Part shown: positions 1 to 7,014 of the stretch, one piece after another
Numbering within the stretch: position 1 is the stretch's first letter
Layout: each line of letters begins with the position of its first letter
Assembly: GCA_051954935.1 (NCBI GenBank)
Contig: JBQCHG010000011.1
Span: forward strand, 1-13,603
Source: 66-474 sp051954935
GTDB lineage: Bacteria; Pseudomonadota; Gammaproteobacteria; Xanthomonadales; Rhodanobacteraceae
Length of the DNA stretch: 13,603 bases
Direction of reading: 5' to 3'
Position numbers and translations under genes: made by a program
The notes under the pieces: generated by a model
Seen by the model: the letters and a program-made list of their open reading frames with translations, nothing else
The model's database searches: none
What the model was told of the DNA's origin: nothing

Positions 1-139
1 CATGACCGCGCGCTGGGCGCACCTGCCATACGAATTCCTGGAACGCGTGTCGTTGCGCATCATCAACGAACTGCGCGGCATCTCGCGGGTGGTCTACGAC
101 ATTTCGGGGAAGCCGCCGGCTACCATTGAATGGGAGTGA
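1..139 (+). CDS. guaA: GMP synthase (glutamine-hydrolysing), C-terminal end (partial)
   Basis: This is the last 45 codons of guaA; the gene begins upstream of the window and base 1 is the end of a codon. GuaA converts XMP to GMP with glutamine and ATP in the cytoplasm, the last step of guanine nucleotide synthesis. The visible part is the C-terminal dimerisation domain. The segments LPYEFLERVS, IINELRG, SRVVYDISGKPP and the terminal ATIEWE are hallmarks of the GuaA end, so the assignment is firm despite the short length. The TGA lies at 137-139. The gene runs toward the membrane-protein gene on the other strand. The 3' end of guaA is a known target for tyrosine-recombinase islands in many bacteria, which matters for the sequence just downstream. 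Confidence 0.96.
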   Translation, partial: MTARWAHLPYEFLERVSLRIINELRGISRVVYDISGKPPATIEWE

Positions 140-481
140 TCTAGCATCGTTTCACCTCGTTTCAGGAAGTGCCAAAACTCGCGCTAGCACCTTGACCTTT
201 CAGGGTTAGGCGTCCCGCCACGTCCCGCGCCGTATCACCGAAGCTCGCGCAACTCGACGGTATGTCGTGACGGTACCTTCTGCCCGCGATACCGGCTACG
301 ACCCGGTGCGCAAGGCACCCGAGACCCGAAGCGCTCGAGTACGGCTTGGGCCTGTCTCTGCGCGAAGCCGGCACACTGCTCGACCGTGCCTGGCGAGGTG
401 TGGAGCGCGGAATCTCCCCATCTCGGGCAAAGGCCGACGCGCACGACTGCCAGCGAGACTCGAAGTGGTACGACGCAGAAG
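140..481. other. Gene-poor gap after guaA, possible old integration site
   Basis: No gene with a credible start and ribosome binding site was found here. Right after the guaA stop, GTTTCA occurs twice, six bases plus four apart (150-165), and CTAGCA occurs on both sides of it. CGTCCCGC is repeated directly around 211-228. Short direct repeats beside the guaA 3' end would suit recombinase arm or core sites, but no integrase gene and no second copy of the guaA end is present in the window. A start-less open frame (271-522, plus strand) with protein-like codons crosses the right part. The nature of this gap is inference. Confidence 0.4.
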
Positions 482-1855
482 TCAGGGAGCCGGCTCTGCC
501 AGTCTTCGCAGCGGCCGTATGATCCCAATTCCAACAAAAAAGGCCACAACCGATGGCACGAGCAGATGGACAAACCAGCTGACCAGCCCCACGACAGCGA
601 GCCCCGCAAAGCCTGCGCTCTCATCGTGGGTCCTGCTTATCCCGTAAATGAGGTAGCCAATGACGGCGACCGCCGCTGCGAGCGCAATTCCGGCCGGGAC
701 CGAGCCGAACAGGAAGGATCTGCGGACTAGCGCGCCCCAGCCGATGCCCAACAGCAGACCTGCAACGACCCACATCAAGGTCGCGGTCCGCAGGGAAAGG
801 TGGAACAGGGCGAGCGAGGCCGCTTCGAATGGGGATTGGCAGTTACCGAGCTCGTGGCAGCTCGTGCCTTTGAGCTCGGTAACGACGCGGTCGTAGATCG
901 AAGGATGCGATTCGAGTCCGTAGAATTCGTAGTCGCTTGGCTCCTCGGGACTGACCTGCAATGGAGCAGTGGGTCCATATTTCTCCGTAGCCTCGTAGGT
1001 GACATCCGGGTTCGCGACGAGAACATGCGGATTCTCCAAAGCGAGCCATTCCACCCAGGCTGAAAGGGGACCGTGATGTTGCGCCGCCTGAACCGCCCGC
1101 ACCACCTCGTCGTCCTTTAGTTCGTTCGACCAAATACAGCGCTCCACCGCCTGACCGCCAGGCACGATCGGATTGGGCATCTGCAATTCATAGTCCGTCT
1201 GGTCGCAATCGAACACGAGGGGCGCACCGGCCGCGGAAGGAAGCGCGAACCTGACGCGGAAGAACTTGATATCCCAAGGGCTCCGGTTTCGCGCCGCAAT
1301 GATGACGTACAGGCGGATGCCAGCTGCCTCGTGGAAGACCAATCCCGGTCCGCCGTATTTGTTGTACCCCCAGAATCCCGGGTCAGTCGTCGTGGCCTGA
1401 CGTATCAAATCCTGGGTAGCCAGGGAAACCGAGAGAGATTGATTCACCTCCGATGCGAGCTGTCCCGTCAACGGCAAGGCGATTGGCGCATATCCCAGCC
1501 CCTGGGGTGGTCCGGGATGATCGACCGCCGAACGCACGGTCTCGCGGGTGCACGCGTCCTCCTGACCGAAAAAGCGCTGTACGTTGCAGTTGGCGAAGAA
1601 GGTCCGCAGCCGCTCCGCGCGTTGCGACTGCCCTGCGAATGAGAGTATCGCCAGCGCCCTGCCTAAGCTTTGCGGATCATTGCCGACCCGCTGCGCGTAC
1701 ACTGCCGCGAGGATTTTGCTGTTCGTGGAAATCGGCGCGACCCCGTGATCCCGCTCCTGCTGTACAGCCAGTCCGAAGCCGGTACGCCACATGCAGATCC
1801 CCAGGACGACGCTCGTAATGGCGAGCACCGCGATTGAACGTAACGCGTATTTCAT
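482..1855 (-). CDS. Multi-pass membrane protein of unknown function
   Basis: I do not recognise this 457-residue protein. It has a hydrophobic segment at about residues 5-22 (signal anchor or uncleaved signal), then a soluble stretch of about 330 residues, probably periplasmic. A C-terminal membrane part follows with helices near 358-377, 381-405 and a long hydrophobic run at 414-446 that may hold one or two helices. The protein ends with a basic cytoplasmic tail (RPLRRL). The soluble part is rich in Trp, Pro and Tyr and has scattered Cys, with no catalytic motif I can name. The ATG at 1855 is preferred over the TTG at 1882 because GAAGG lies nine bases upstream of it and the hydrophobic segment starts directly after. 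The gene runs toward guaA and its stop is TGA at 484-482. It stands alone, with 305 bp of non-coding DNA upstream. It could belong to material inserted at guaA. Confidence 0.75.
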   Translation of the reverse strand: MKYALRSIAVLAITSVVLGICMWRTGFGLAVQQERDHGVAPISTNSKILAAVYAQRVGNDPQSLGRALAILSFAGQSQRAERLRTFFANCNVQRFFGQEDACTRETVRSAVDHPGPPQGLGYAPIALPLTGQLASEVNQSLSVSLATQDLIRQATTTDPGFWGYNKYGGPGLVFHEAAGIRLYVIIAARNRSPWDIKFFRVRFALPSAAGAPLVFDCDQTDYELQMPNPIVPGGQAVERCIWSNELKDDEVVRAVQAAQHHGPLSAWVEWLALENPHVLVANPDVTYEATEKYGPTAPLQVSPEEPSDYEFYGLESHPSIYDRVVTELKGTSCHELGNCQSPFEAASLALFHLSLRTATLMWVVAGLLLGIGWGALVRRSFLFGSVPAGIALAAAVAVIGYLIYGISRTHDESAGFAGLAVVGLVSWFVHLLVPSVVAFFVGIGIIRPLRRLAEPAP

Positions 1856-2160
1856 TTCAGCGCGCCTTCGCTGTTGGGGCAACGGTTACCGTTGGATAGC
1901 ATCTGGGAGCCAAGTCGGCATGCCGAGCAGCCCCTGCACTGCGCCATCTCTCTTCGAATTTTGCCGACCTTGCAGCCTCGAGTATTTCGCCGCGAGAGGA
2001 TAATCCGAAAAGCGCCGTTGCGAATGCGGTTCTGTGGAAGCAGGACACACGACGCAAGACGGTGCGCGCGCGCACCTAACCAGGTAGGGCGATTGGGGAA
2101 GCGACCGTCGGGTGGTTTCAGGCCGGATGCAGCGGGTGAGCGAAGCGCCGGGCGGTATCG
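1856..2160. other. Intergenic region with a 16-base perfect palindrome
   Basis: No credible gene was found between the membrane-protein gene and the 96-residue gene, both of which read leftward. A perfect 16-base palindrome, GGTGCGCG followed by CGCGCACC, lies at 2061-2076, with alternating GC at its centre. It could be the end of the 2161-2451 transcript or a protein-binding site. There is no T-run beside it, so it is not a standard intrinsic terminator. No clear sigma-70 promoter was found for the gene at 1855. Confidence 0.45.
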
Positions 2161-2451
2161 CTAACCGGAGGCGCGTGCGAGGTATCGCGGCAGTTCCCGC
2201 TCGAACTCGGGAAAGTACCGTGGGATCCCGCTGACATCGAACCGGCCGAGGATGGACTCTTTCGGCTCGCGGTCGAGCAGGAACCGGAAGGCGGCCTCGA
2301 TGCAGCGCTCGGGTGCATGCCCGCCCGCCGCCATTCTTTCGAACATCGTCCGGCTCATGGTTACGCGATGCCGGCTCTCGCCATTTGTTTCGCGAATCTC
2401 CACTTCGAATTCGAGAGGATTTCCATCGGCGATCCGCCTGACTTCGATCAT
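2161..2451 (-). CDS. Conserved small hypothetical protein (96 residues)
   Basis: This is a soluble, charged 96-residue protein with no signal peptide or membrane segment. The N-terminal half (MIEVRRI, FEVEIRE, HRVTMS) looks like beta strands. The second half (CIEAAFRFLLDREP, KESILGRFDVSGI, YFPEFERELP) looks helical. I recognise this as the pattern of a short uncharacterised protein found in several proteobacteria; no function is known to me. The ATG at 2451 is the only usual start in a frame that stays open back to 2563. AAAAGG lies about 11 bases upstream. It follows the peroxiredoxin-like gene on the same strand with a gap of only eight bases to that gene's stop as read (about 110 bases if the frameshift is repaired). 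It is therefore probably co-transcribed from the sigma-54 promoter at 3239-3255. Confidence 0.75.
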   Translation of the reverse strand: MIEVRRIADGNPLEFEVEIRETNGESRHRVTMSRTMFERMAAGGHAPERCIEAAFRFLLDREPKESILGRFDVSGIPRYFPEFERELPRYLARASG

Positions 2452-2458
2452 GCCCGGC

Positions 2459-3205
2459 TCAACCTTTTGGCACTCCGTCCACGCATTGTACGCGCGGTAC
2501 TCCGATTGCCCGTTTTCGGCGGCTTCGTCCGCAACCGTCCTGAATTCCGCGTTCCACTGAGCTCAATGGAGGCTCGCCCCGCCGGCGTACTGGTCCACCG
2601 CGCCGGCCATTTCCCTGAGCGTCTGCTCCATGGACTTCACGCCAATAGGGATAGAACGACGATTTGTCGCCCGCGTTCCACTTGCGCCTCAGTTCCCGAT
2701 CGGACAAATCCCAATCGGCGCGAATGCTGCGGGTGAGCTCGCGCAGTTCCTGGTGCAGTTCCGACACGGACGGGCGGCCCCAGTAGTAGTAGCCGTTCCA
2801 GATCTTGCGGATCTTCAGGCCTGGCCCGAGCAGGAAGGTGTGCGGGATCATCGGCGCGTGCTCGGTATCGGTGTATTCGAGAATACCCAGCTCGTCGCGC
2901 ACTTGCTTCTTCTCGTCGTACAAGAACGGATAGCTCGCGCCCAATTGCTGGCGCAGGTTGTTGGTGGTGTGCCAGTCGTCGGTGGTGATCACCACAAGAT
3001 GACAACTACCGACCACCAGCTGCGGATGGAAGCGCGTCAACGCTTTCAGCTGCTCGCGATCCTTGGGGCAGAAAAAGCCGCGGATCAGGACCAGCAGCAT
3101 CGGATCTTCCTGGCTCTGCAGCGCCGACAGCCGGCGCAGGGTGTTGGTGTGGTCGGGCAACTCGAAATCGGGAAAGATCTGACCGACCGCATACTTGTTG
3201 TTCAT
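2459..3205 (-). CDS. Peroxiredoxin-like (AhpC/TSA-type) protein with a 3' frameshift
   Basis: This is a thioredoxin-fold redoxin. The N-terminal AVGQIFPDFELPDH is the usual AhpC/TSA opening. The likely peroxidatic Cys is Cys46 in LIRGFFCPKDREQL, and no resolving Cys follows closely. FLYDEKKQVRDELGI and PHTFLLGPGLKIRKIW are further fold landmarks. Such proteins reduce peroxides or act as thiol oxidoreductases in the cytoplasm; the exact substrate is unknown. The ATG at 3205 has a strong GGAGG five bases upstream, so the longer frame from 3277 is rejected. After FYPYW (about residue 188) the frame turns into low-quality basic sequence and ends at 2459. Shifting frame by one base near 2640-2645 gives KSMEQTLREMAGAVDQY and a stop at 2563, which fits the family end better. 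This is either a real frameshift affecting only the C-terminus or a sequencing error. A sigma-54 element precedes the gene. Confidence 0.85.
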   Translation of the reverse strand: MNNKYAVGQIFPDFELPDHTNTLRRLSALQSQEDPMLLVLIRGFFCPKDREQLKALTRFHPQLVVGSCHLVVITTDDWHTTNNLRQQLGASYPFLYDEKKQVRDELGILEYTDTEHAPMIPHTFLLGPGLKIRKIWNGYYYWGRPSVSELHQELRELTRSIRADWDLSDRELRRKWNAGDKSSFYPYWREVHGADAQGNGRRGGPVRRRGEPPLSSVERGIQDGCGRSRRKRAIGVPRVQCVDGVPKG

Positions 3206-3679
3206 GTGCACCTCCGCTGTGCAGTGTGGGCGATACGGAGCAATTTGCGTGCCTCGGATGGAGCAGGCTCCGGACACAACTCCGCTCCCAGGTGCGTCCT
3301 GAAATGATCATCGGCGAAATCCACCGCGTGCCTTTCTCCGAAAACATTACAAGAACCATGTACGAGAATTTCGACAAGGCGGCCGCGCGACTCGGGCCCT
3401 GCTTTCACGCAGGCGGTTGGAGCCGCGCGTCTCGACGGAAGGGCTCCAGAACGCATGCAGACCGGATTCGCATTTTTCACGGCAATGGCGCCATACTGTT
3501 GCCTCGCAACCGGCCTCGGGGAGCCGCTGTTGCCGAAGGAACGCGAGCGGACCCGGTTCCGCTTGCGGGTCGTCCGGTGGAGATCGGCGGCCGAACTTTG
3601 GTTTCGGCGTGGTAGGCAGGCAACGCATCGCCCTGTGACGGGGGCGCATGCCGGAGGAGCCGGAGGAAGCGAGGTGCGA
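3206..3679. other. Divergent intergenic region between peroxiredoxin and HWE kinase
   Basis: This stretch of about 470 bp separates two genes that point away from each other. It contains the sigma-54 element for the leftward gene (3239-3255) and an inverted GGAGC/GCTCC pair just upstream of it (about 3257-3268). The kinase frame stays open upstream to 3455, but those codons lack a ribosome binding site and look unlike protein sequence. No clear promoter for the rightward kinase was found, and no small gene can be supported. Confidence 0.5.
3239..3255 (-). promoter_or_regulatory. Sigma-54 (-24/-12) promoter of the peroxiredoxin-like gene
   Basis: Read on the minus strand the site is AGGCACG-CAAA-TTGCT. 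It matches the RpoN consensus TGGCACG-N4-TTGCW at all fixed positions except the first T. The -24 GG (3253-3252) and -12 GC (3241-3240) have the required spacing. The start point would be near 3228, giving a leader of about 23 bases that holds the GGAGG at 3215-3211 and then the ATG at 3205. Transcription needs RpoN and an AAA+ activator bound upstream; no activator site was identified. Confidence 0.75.
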
Positions 3680-5677
3680 ATGGCCGCTGATACGAGCATT
3701 GCCGAGCATGGACAGGAAGCCGCGCCGGACCGCGGGCTGGTTCCATTGGATGCCATCGTTGGCACGGAAGAGCTCTGGCGTCGTCCTTCGCGCCCCCCTG
3801 ATCACAAAGCCGAAAACGAAGCCTTTGCGAAGCTCGTTCGCGCACTGGATGAAGCACCGCGAACGATTCTCCAGACCTTGGCTGATACATTGCTGGAAAT
3901 CCTCAAGGCGGATTCCGCGGGAATGAGTCTGCTCGCGAAGGACGGCCGGAGTTTTCACTGGGCAGCGATTGCCGGCGCCTGGAGCCCGCACCTGGGCGGA
4001 GGTACTCCGCGCGATTTCGGGCCCTGCGGGGACGTGCTCGATCACGACGGACCGCTGCTCTTCAAGCATTGGGAATTGCGGTATCCCTATCTGACCGAAG
4101 CGACCCCTCTGGCAGAGGAAGGCCTTCTGGTGCCTTTCTACGTGGGCGGCAAGGCGGTGGGCACCATCTGGGTCATCGCGCACAGCGATCGCCGCAAATT
4201 CGACAGTGAAGACTTGCGCCAGCTCGAGAGCATGGGCCGATTTGCATCGGCCGCCTACCAGGTCGTGCAGCTCCTGGACGAGCAGGAGGCAAGCCGTGTG
4301 GCGCTGGAGAGCATGGAAACGGCGGTCAGGACCAAGCAGATGCTTGAAGCCATCGTCGAGACCACGCCTGATTGCATCAAGATCGTTGCTCCCGACGGCA
4401 CGCTCCTGCAGATGAACGCCGCAGGGCGAGAGATGGTGGAAGCGGAGACTACCCGCGACGTTGAAGGCACGAACATGCTGGACGTCGTCGCACCCGAGTT
4501 CAGGGAGACCTGGAAGACCCATCACGATAGGGTCTGCAGGGGCGAAAAGCTCAACTGGGAGTTCGACATCATCGGCCTGAACGGGACCCGGCGGCACATG
4601 GAAAGCCATGCATCTCCGATCCGGCTGCCGGATGGAACGGTGGCCCAGTTGGCGGTGACCCGGGATATCACCCAGCGCAAGCAGGACGATCTGAAAATCC
4701 GCGAATCCGAACATCGCTTTCGCGAGCTTCTGCAGGCGCTCCCGGCCGCGGTCTACACCACGGACGCCGAGGGACGGATCACCTTTTTCAATGAGGCCGC
4801 CGTGGAATTCGCCGGCAGGCTTCCATTGCTGGGAGAGCTCTGGTGCGTGACCTGGAGGCTGTACAACAAGGATGGGTCGCGCTTGCCGCACGATCAATGC
4901 CCGATGGCCGTCGCCTTGAAGGAAAACCGGCCGGTGCGTGGCGCGGAAGCCGTCGCGGAGAGACCGGACGGCAGCAGGCGCTGGTTTGCGCCTTATCCGA
5001 CGCCGCTGCTCGACTCGTCGGGCAAGCTGACCGGCGCCATCAACATGCTGGTGGATATCACTGAGCGAAAGGAAGCCGAGCGCCGGCAGAAGCTGCTCAT
5101 AGACGAGCTGAATCATCGCGTGAAAAACACGCTTGCCACCGTCCAGTCCCTGATCGCGCAAACCGCAAGAAGCACCAGCGACATTGACGAATTCCGCAAG
5201 GCCGTGGAGGGGCGCATCCTTGCGCTGAGCCGCGCCCACAACCAGCTGAGCTTGCGCAGTTGGGCCGACGCGGAGCTGCGCGAATTGCTGCACGCCGTGC
5301 TTGAACCTTATCTAGCCAAGGGCAACGTGGCGCTCTCGGGCGAGCCTGTCAGGATTTCCCCGCGGATTGCATTGATGATCTCCATGGCCATCCACGAACT
5401 TGCGACCAATGCGGCCAAATACGGAGCCTTGTCGTCCCCCTCCGGACACATTGAACTGGACTGGTTCATCGAAGCCCATCAGGCGAAGCCCTGGCTGAAA
5501 CTGCGGTGGCTCGAGCGGAACGGTCCCCCGGTTGTGAGACCAGACCGCCAGGGTTTCGGCACGCGCCTTCTCGAACGCGGAATCCAGGCCGAACTGCAAG
5601 GCACGACCTCGATCGAACACCCGTCCGCAGGCGTGCGCTGCGAGATCGGGATTCCGTTGGCGAATGCGAATGGCTGA
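3680..5677 (+). CDS. HWE-family sensor histidine kinase, GAF-PAS-PAS
   Basis: This is a soluble 665-residue kinase with no membrane segment, so it senses a cytoplasmic signal. The order is a disordered start, a GAF domain (about 45-205, with GGTPRDFGPCG), PAS1 (about 225-340, ending TRDITQRK), PAS2 (about 348-470, ending VDITERK) and the kinase core (470-660). The phospho-acceptor is His479 in DELNHRVKNTLATVQS. The N-box IHELATNAAKYGALS carries the His582 typical of HWE kinases, and W610-L-E612 is the WxE signature. GFGTRLLE is the nucleotide-binding G-box. It would autophosphorylate and pass the phosphate to the overlapping receiver downstream. The ATG at 3680 has GAGG five bases upstream; the frame is open further upstream but without signals. 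The ligand of the GAF and PAS domains cannot be read from sequence; residues for heme, flavin or bilin binding were not recognised. Confidence 0.93.
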   Translation: MAADTSIAEHGQEAAPDRGLVPLDAIVGTEELWRRPSRPPDHKAENEAFAKLVRALDEAPRTILQTLADTLLEILKADSAGMSLLAKDGRSFHWAAIAGAWSPHLGGGTPRDFGPCGDVLDHDGPLLFKHWELRYPYLTEATPLAEEGLLVPFYVGGKAVGTIWVIAHSDRRKFDSEDLRQLESMGRFASAAYQVVQLLDEQEASRVALESMETAVRTKQMLEAIVETTPDCIKIVAPDGTLLQMNAAGREMVEAETTRDVEGTNMLDVVAPEFRETWKTHHDRVCRGEKLNWEFDIIGLNGTRRHMESHASPIRLPDGTVAQLAVTRDITQRKQDDLKIRESEHRFRELLQALPAAVYTTDAEGRITFFNEAAVEFAGRLPLLGELWCVTWRLYNKDGSRLPHDQCPMAVALKENRPVRGAEAVAERPDGSRRWFAPYPTPLLDSSGKLTGAINMLVDITERKEAERRQKLLIDELNHRVKNTLATVQSLIAQTARSTSDIDEFRKAVEGRILALSRAHNQLSLRSWADAELRELLHAVLEPYLAKGNVALSGEPVRISPRIALMISMAIHELATNAAKYGALSSPSGHIELDWFIEAHQAKPWLKLRWLERNGPPVVRPDRQGFGTRLLERGIQAELQGTTSIEHPSAGVRCEIGIPLANANG

Positions 5678-6068
5678 GCCAACCGACACCATAATGGGGC
5701 TGCACGTTTTCCTCGCCGAGGACGAATTCCATGTTCTCCAGCTGATCGAGGACATGCTGGTGGATCTCGGCTGCGTGATCGCCGATTCGGTGTCCAGCCT
5801 CGACGCGGCGCTCGAGCGGGCAGGCGAGACCAAGGCCCAAGTGGCCATACTCGATGTCAATCTGCGCGGCAGGGCGGCCTATCCCGCGGCGCTGGCGCTG
5901 CGCGATCGCGGCATCCCCGTTGTATTTTCGACCGGCTACGGAGCGGCCGGACTCGAACCCGAATGGCAGGACTGCCCGGTGGTCCAGAAGCCATTCGCAA
6001 GCGAACAACTGGCCGCGACGCTCATGCAAATCGCATCCAATTTGCCGAATCCCGTGCCTGCGGCCTAG
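5664..6068 (+). CDS. Single-domain response regulator (receiver only)
   Basis: This is a CheY-like receiver of about 134 residues with no output domain. The acidic pocket is Glu19-Asp20 (LAEDE), the phospho-acceptor is Asp64 (ILDVN), the switch Thr is Thr90 (FSTGYG) and the Lys is Lys109 (VQKPF). The FSTGYG strand resembles the FAT GUY receivers that work with HWE/HisKA_2 kinases in alphaproteobacteria. The start overlaps the kinase end: ATGs at 5664 and 5670 both lie before the kinase stop at 5677, which suggests translational coupling. A third ATG at 5694 is possible but has no ribosome binding site. It most likely takes phosphate from the upstream kinase, either as an adaptor or as a phosphate sink. 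A hairpin follows 28 bases after the stop. Confidence 0.92.
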   Translation: MRMAEPTDTIMGLHVFLAEDEFHVLQLIEDMLVDLGCVIADSVSSLDAALERAGETKAQVAILDVNLRGRAAYPAALALRDRGIPVVFSTGYGAAGLEPEWQDCPVVQKPFASEQLAATLMQIASNLPNPVPAA

Positions 6069-6096
6069 TCCATCGAACACGAAGGCGGCGCACATC

Positions 6097-6119
6097 GGTG
6101 GTGCAAGTGATGCACCATC
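6097..6119 (+). terminator. Hairpin after the HWE kinase-receiver pair
   Basis: TGGTGCA (6099-6105) and TGCACCA (6111-6117) form a perfect seven-base stem around a five-base loop. A G-T and a G-C pair outside extend it to nine. It lies 28 bases after the receiver stop. No T-run follows, so it may be a weak or Rho-assisted terminator or an mRNA-stabilising structure rather than a classic intrinsic terminator. Confidence 0.4.
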
Positions 6120-6204
6120 CATTTCAGATGCCTGCAAGCAGCGCTATCGGTTCGGACTTCCTGTGTCCCAGACATGGGGGCGGGCGGAACGACCGAGCTG
6201 TGCT

Positions 6205-6210
6205 TACAAT
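6205..6210 (+). promoter_or_regulatory. Possible -10 box for tadA
   Basis: TACAAT lies 28 bases upstream of the tadA ATG and matches the sigma-70 -10 consensus at five of six positions. No convincing -35 hexamer sits 16-18 bases upstream. The call rests on position and the -10 match only. Confidence 0.3.
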
Positions 6211-6238
6211 CGCGCGCGTGCCGCAGTCGTACTGAGTC

Positions 6239-6721
6239 ATGTTCAACGAATTCCCGTCCGTGCCATTTCTGCCCGAGGATGTCGCTCACATGCGCCGCGC
6301 GCTGGAGCTCGCCGTGCACGCGCGCGACGCGGATGGCGAGGTGCCGGTCGGTGCGGTGCTGGTGCGCGATGGGGAAATCGTGGGCGAGGGCTGGAATCGC
6401 AACATCACACTTGCCGATCCCAGCGCACACGCGGAGATCGGCGCATTGCGCGATGCCGGCCAGCGGCTGCGCAACCATCGCATTCCGGATTCGACTTTGT
6501 ACGTGACCCTGGAACCCTGTGCGATGTGCGCGATGGCGCTGGTGCACGCGCGTGTTGCGCGCGTGGTATACGCCGCAACAGACCCCAAGACCGGCGCCGC
6601 GGGCAGCGTGTTCGACACATTGGTATCGGAGCGCCACAACCATCGCATCGAAGTGCAAGGTGGTTTGCTGGCGGAACAATCCGCCACCTTGCTGCGTGAT
6701 TTCTTCCGCGCGCGACGTTGA
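6239..6721 (+). CDS. tadA: tRNA adenosine(34) deaminase
   Basis: TadA deaminates A34 of tRNA-Arg(ACG) to inosine, which lets that tRNA read CGU, CGC and CGA; it is usually essential. The 160-residue length is normal. The zinc site is complete: His64 and the proton-shuttling Glu66 in the HAE motif, with Cys94 and Cys97 in PCAMC. EVPVGAVLV near residue 34 and the DPKTGAAGS segment are typical of TadA rather than cytosine deaminase or guanine deaminase. The ATG at 6239 gives an N-terminus of usual length. Its Shine-Dalgarno is poor, and an ATG at 6290 has GAGGA upstream but would cut the first helix. The gene stands alone between the kinase pair and the hemerythrin region. TadA lying near guaA may be the ancestral order here, with 140-6238 inserted between them; that is inference. 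Confidence 0.96.
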   Translation: MFNEFPSVPFLPEDVAHMRRALELAVHARDADGEVPVGAVLVRDGEIVGEGWNRNITLADPSAHAEIGALRDAGQRLRNHRIPDSTLYVTLEPCAMCAMALVHARVARVVYAATDPKTGAAGSVFDTLVSERHNHRIEVQGGLLAEQSATLLRDFFRARR

Positions 6722-7014
6722 TCTTTGTACCTCGCGAACGGGCGCTCCCGGGTTGTTGTGGCACCCGGAAATCGCCGGAAAGAATTTCGCCGGACACACC
6801 CTTTTTTAGTCGCGATCTTTGTAGGTCCGGATGAGGCAGGGAGGGGAGCGCCCGCTTCCGAAGCAGGCATCCGCAGACCCCGCGAATGTCCTCATGAAGC
6901 GCTTCGCCGCGATGTGTCCGGCGCCGATTCCTTGCGCGCCCCCTTGCGCCACCCGCCCGGCACCTTGGCACGCGATTTGCGACCCGCGCCGGCGAGGGAA
7001 TCGAGGACTTGCGC
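6722..7014. other. Region between tadA and the hemerythrin gene
   Basis: This stretch is non-coding apart from unsupported open frames. Near its left end a six-base hairpin (CCGGGT 6748-6753 with ACCCGG 6763-6768) and a run of six T at 6801-6806 may serve tadA termination, but stem and T-run are not adjacent. CGCCGGACACA at 6788-6798 recurs inverted as TGTGTCCGGCG at 6913-6923. That pair could be an activator site for the sigma-54 promoter at 6965-6981, or chance in GC-rich DNA. Confidence 0.45.
6965..6981 (+). promoter_or_regulatory. Sigma-54 (-24/-12) promoter of the hemerythrin-like gene
   Basis: The site reads TTGGCACG-CGAT-TTGCG. It matches the RpoN consensus YTGGCACG-N4-TTGCW at every position except the last (G for A/T). 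The -24 GG is at 6967-6968 and the -12 GC at 6979-6980, the exact required spacing. A start near 6992 would leave a leader of about 23 bases holding GAGG at 7003-7006 before the ATG at 7015. Confidence 0.8.

Noticed and set aside
1899..1913. TTGGCTCC...TGC on the minus strand before the membrane-protein gene
   Set aside because: The GG-GC spacing is one base short and the -24 and -12 parts are poor matches.
3226..3615. Open frame of 129 residues in the peroxiredoxin-kinase gap
   Set aside because: It has no ribosome binding site, its later part is Arg-rich shadow-like sequence, and it overlaps the sigma-54 promoter region.
3759..3766. TTGGCACG inside the first HWE kinase gene
   Set aside because: It is a good -24 half, but no TTGC follows at the right distance and there is no gene start nearby.
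3347..5293. 648-residue minus-strand open frame opposite the first HWE kinase
   Set aside because: It is an antisense shadow of a well-supported kinase in GC-rich DNA, with no domain signature of its own.
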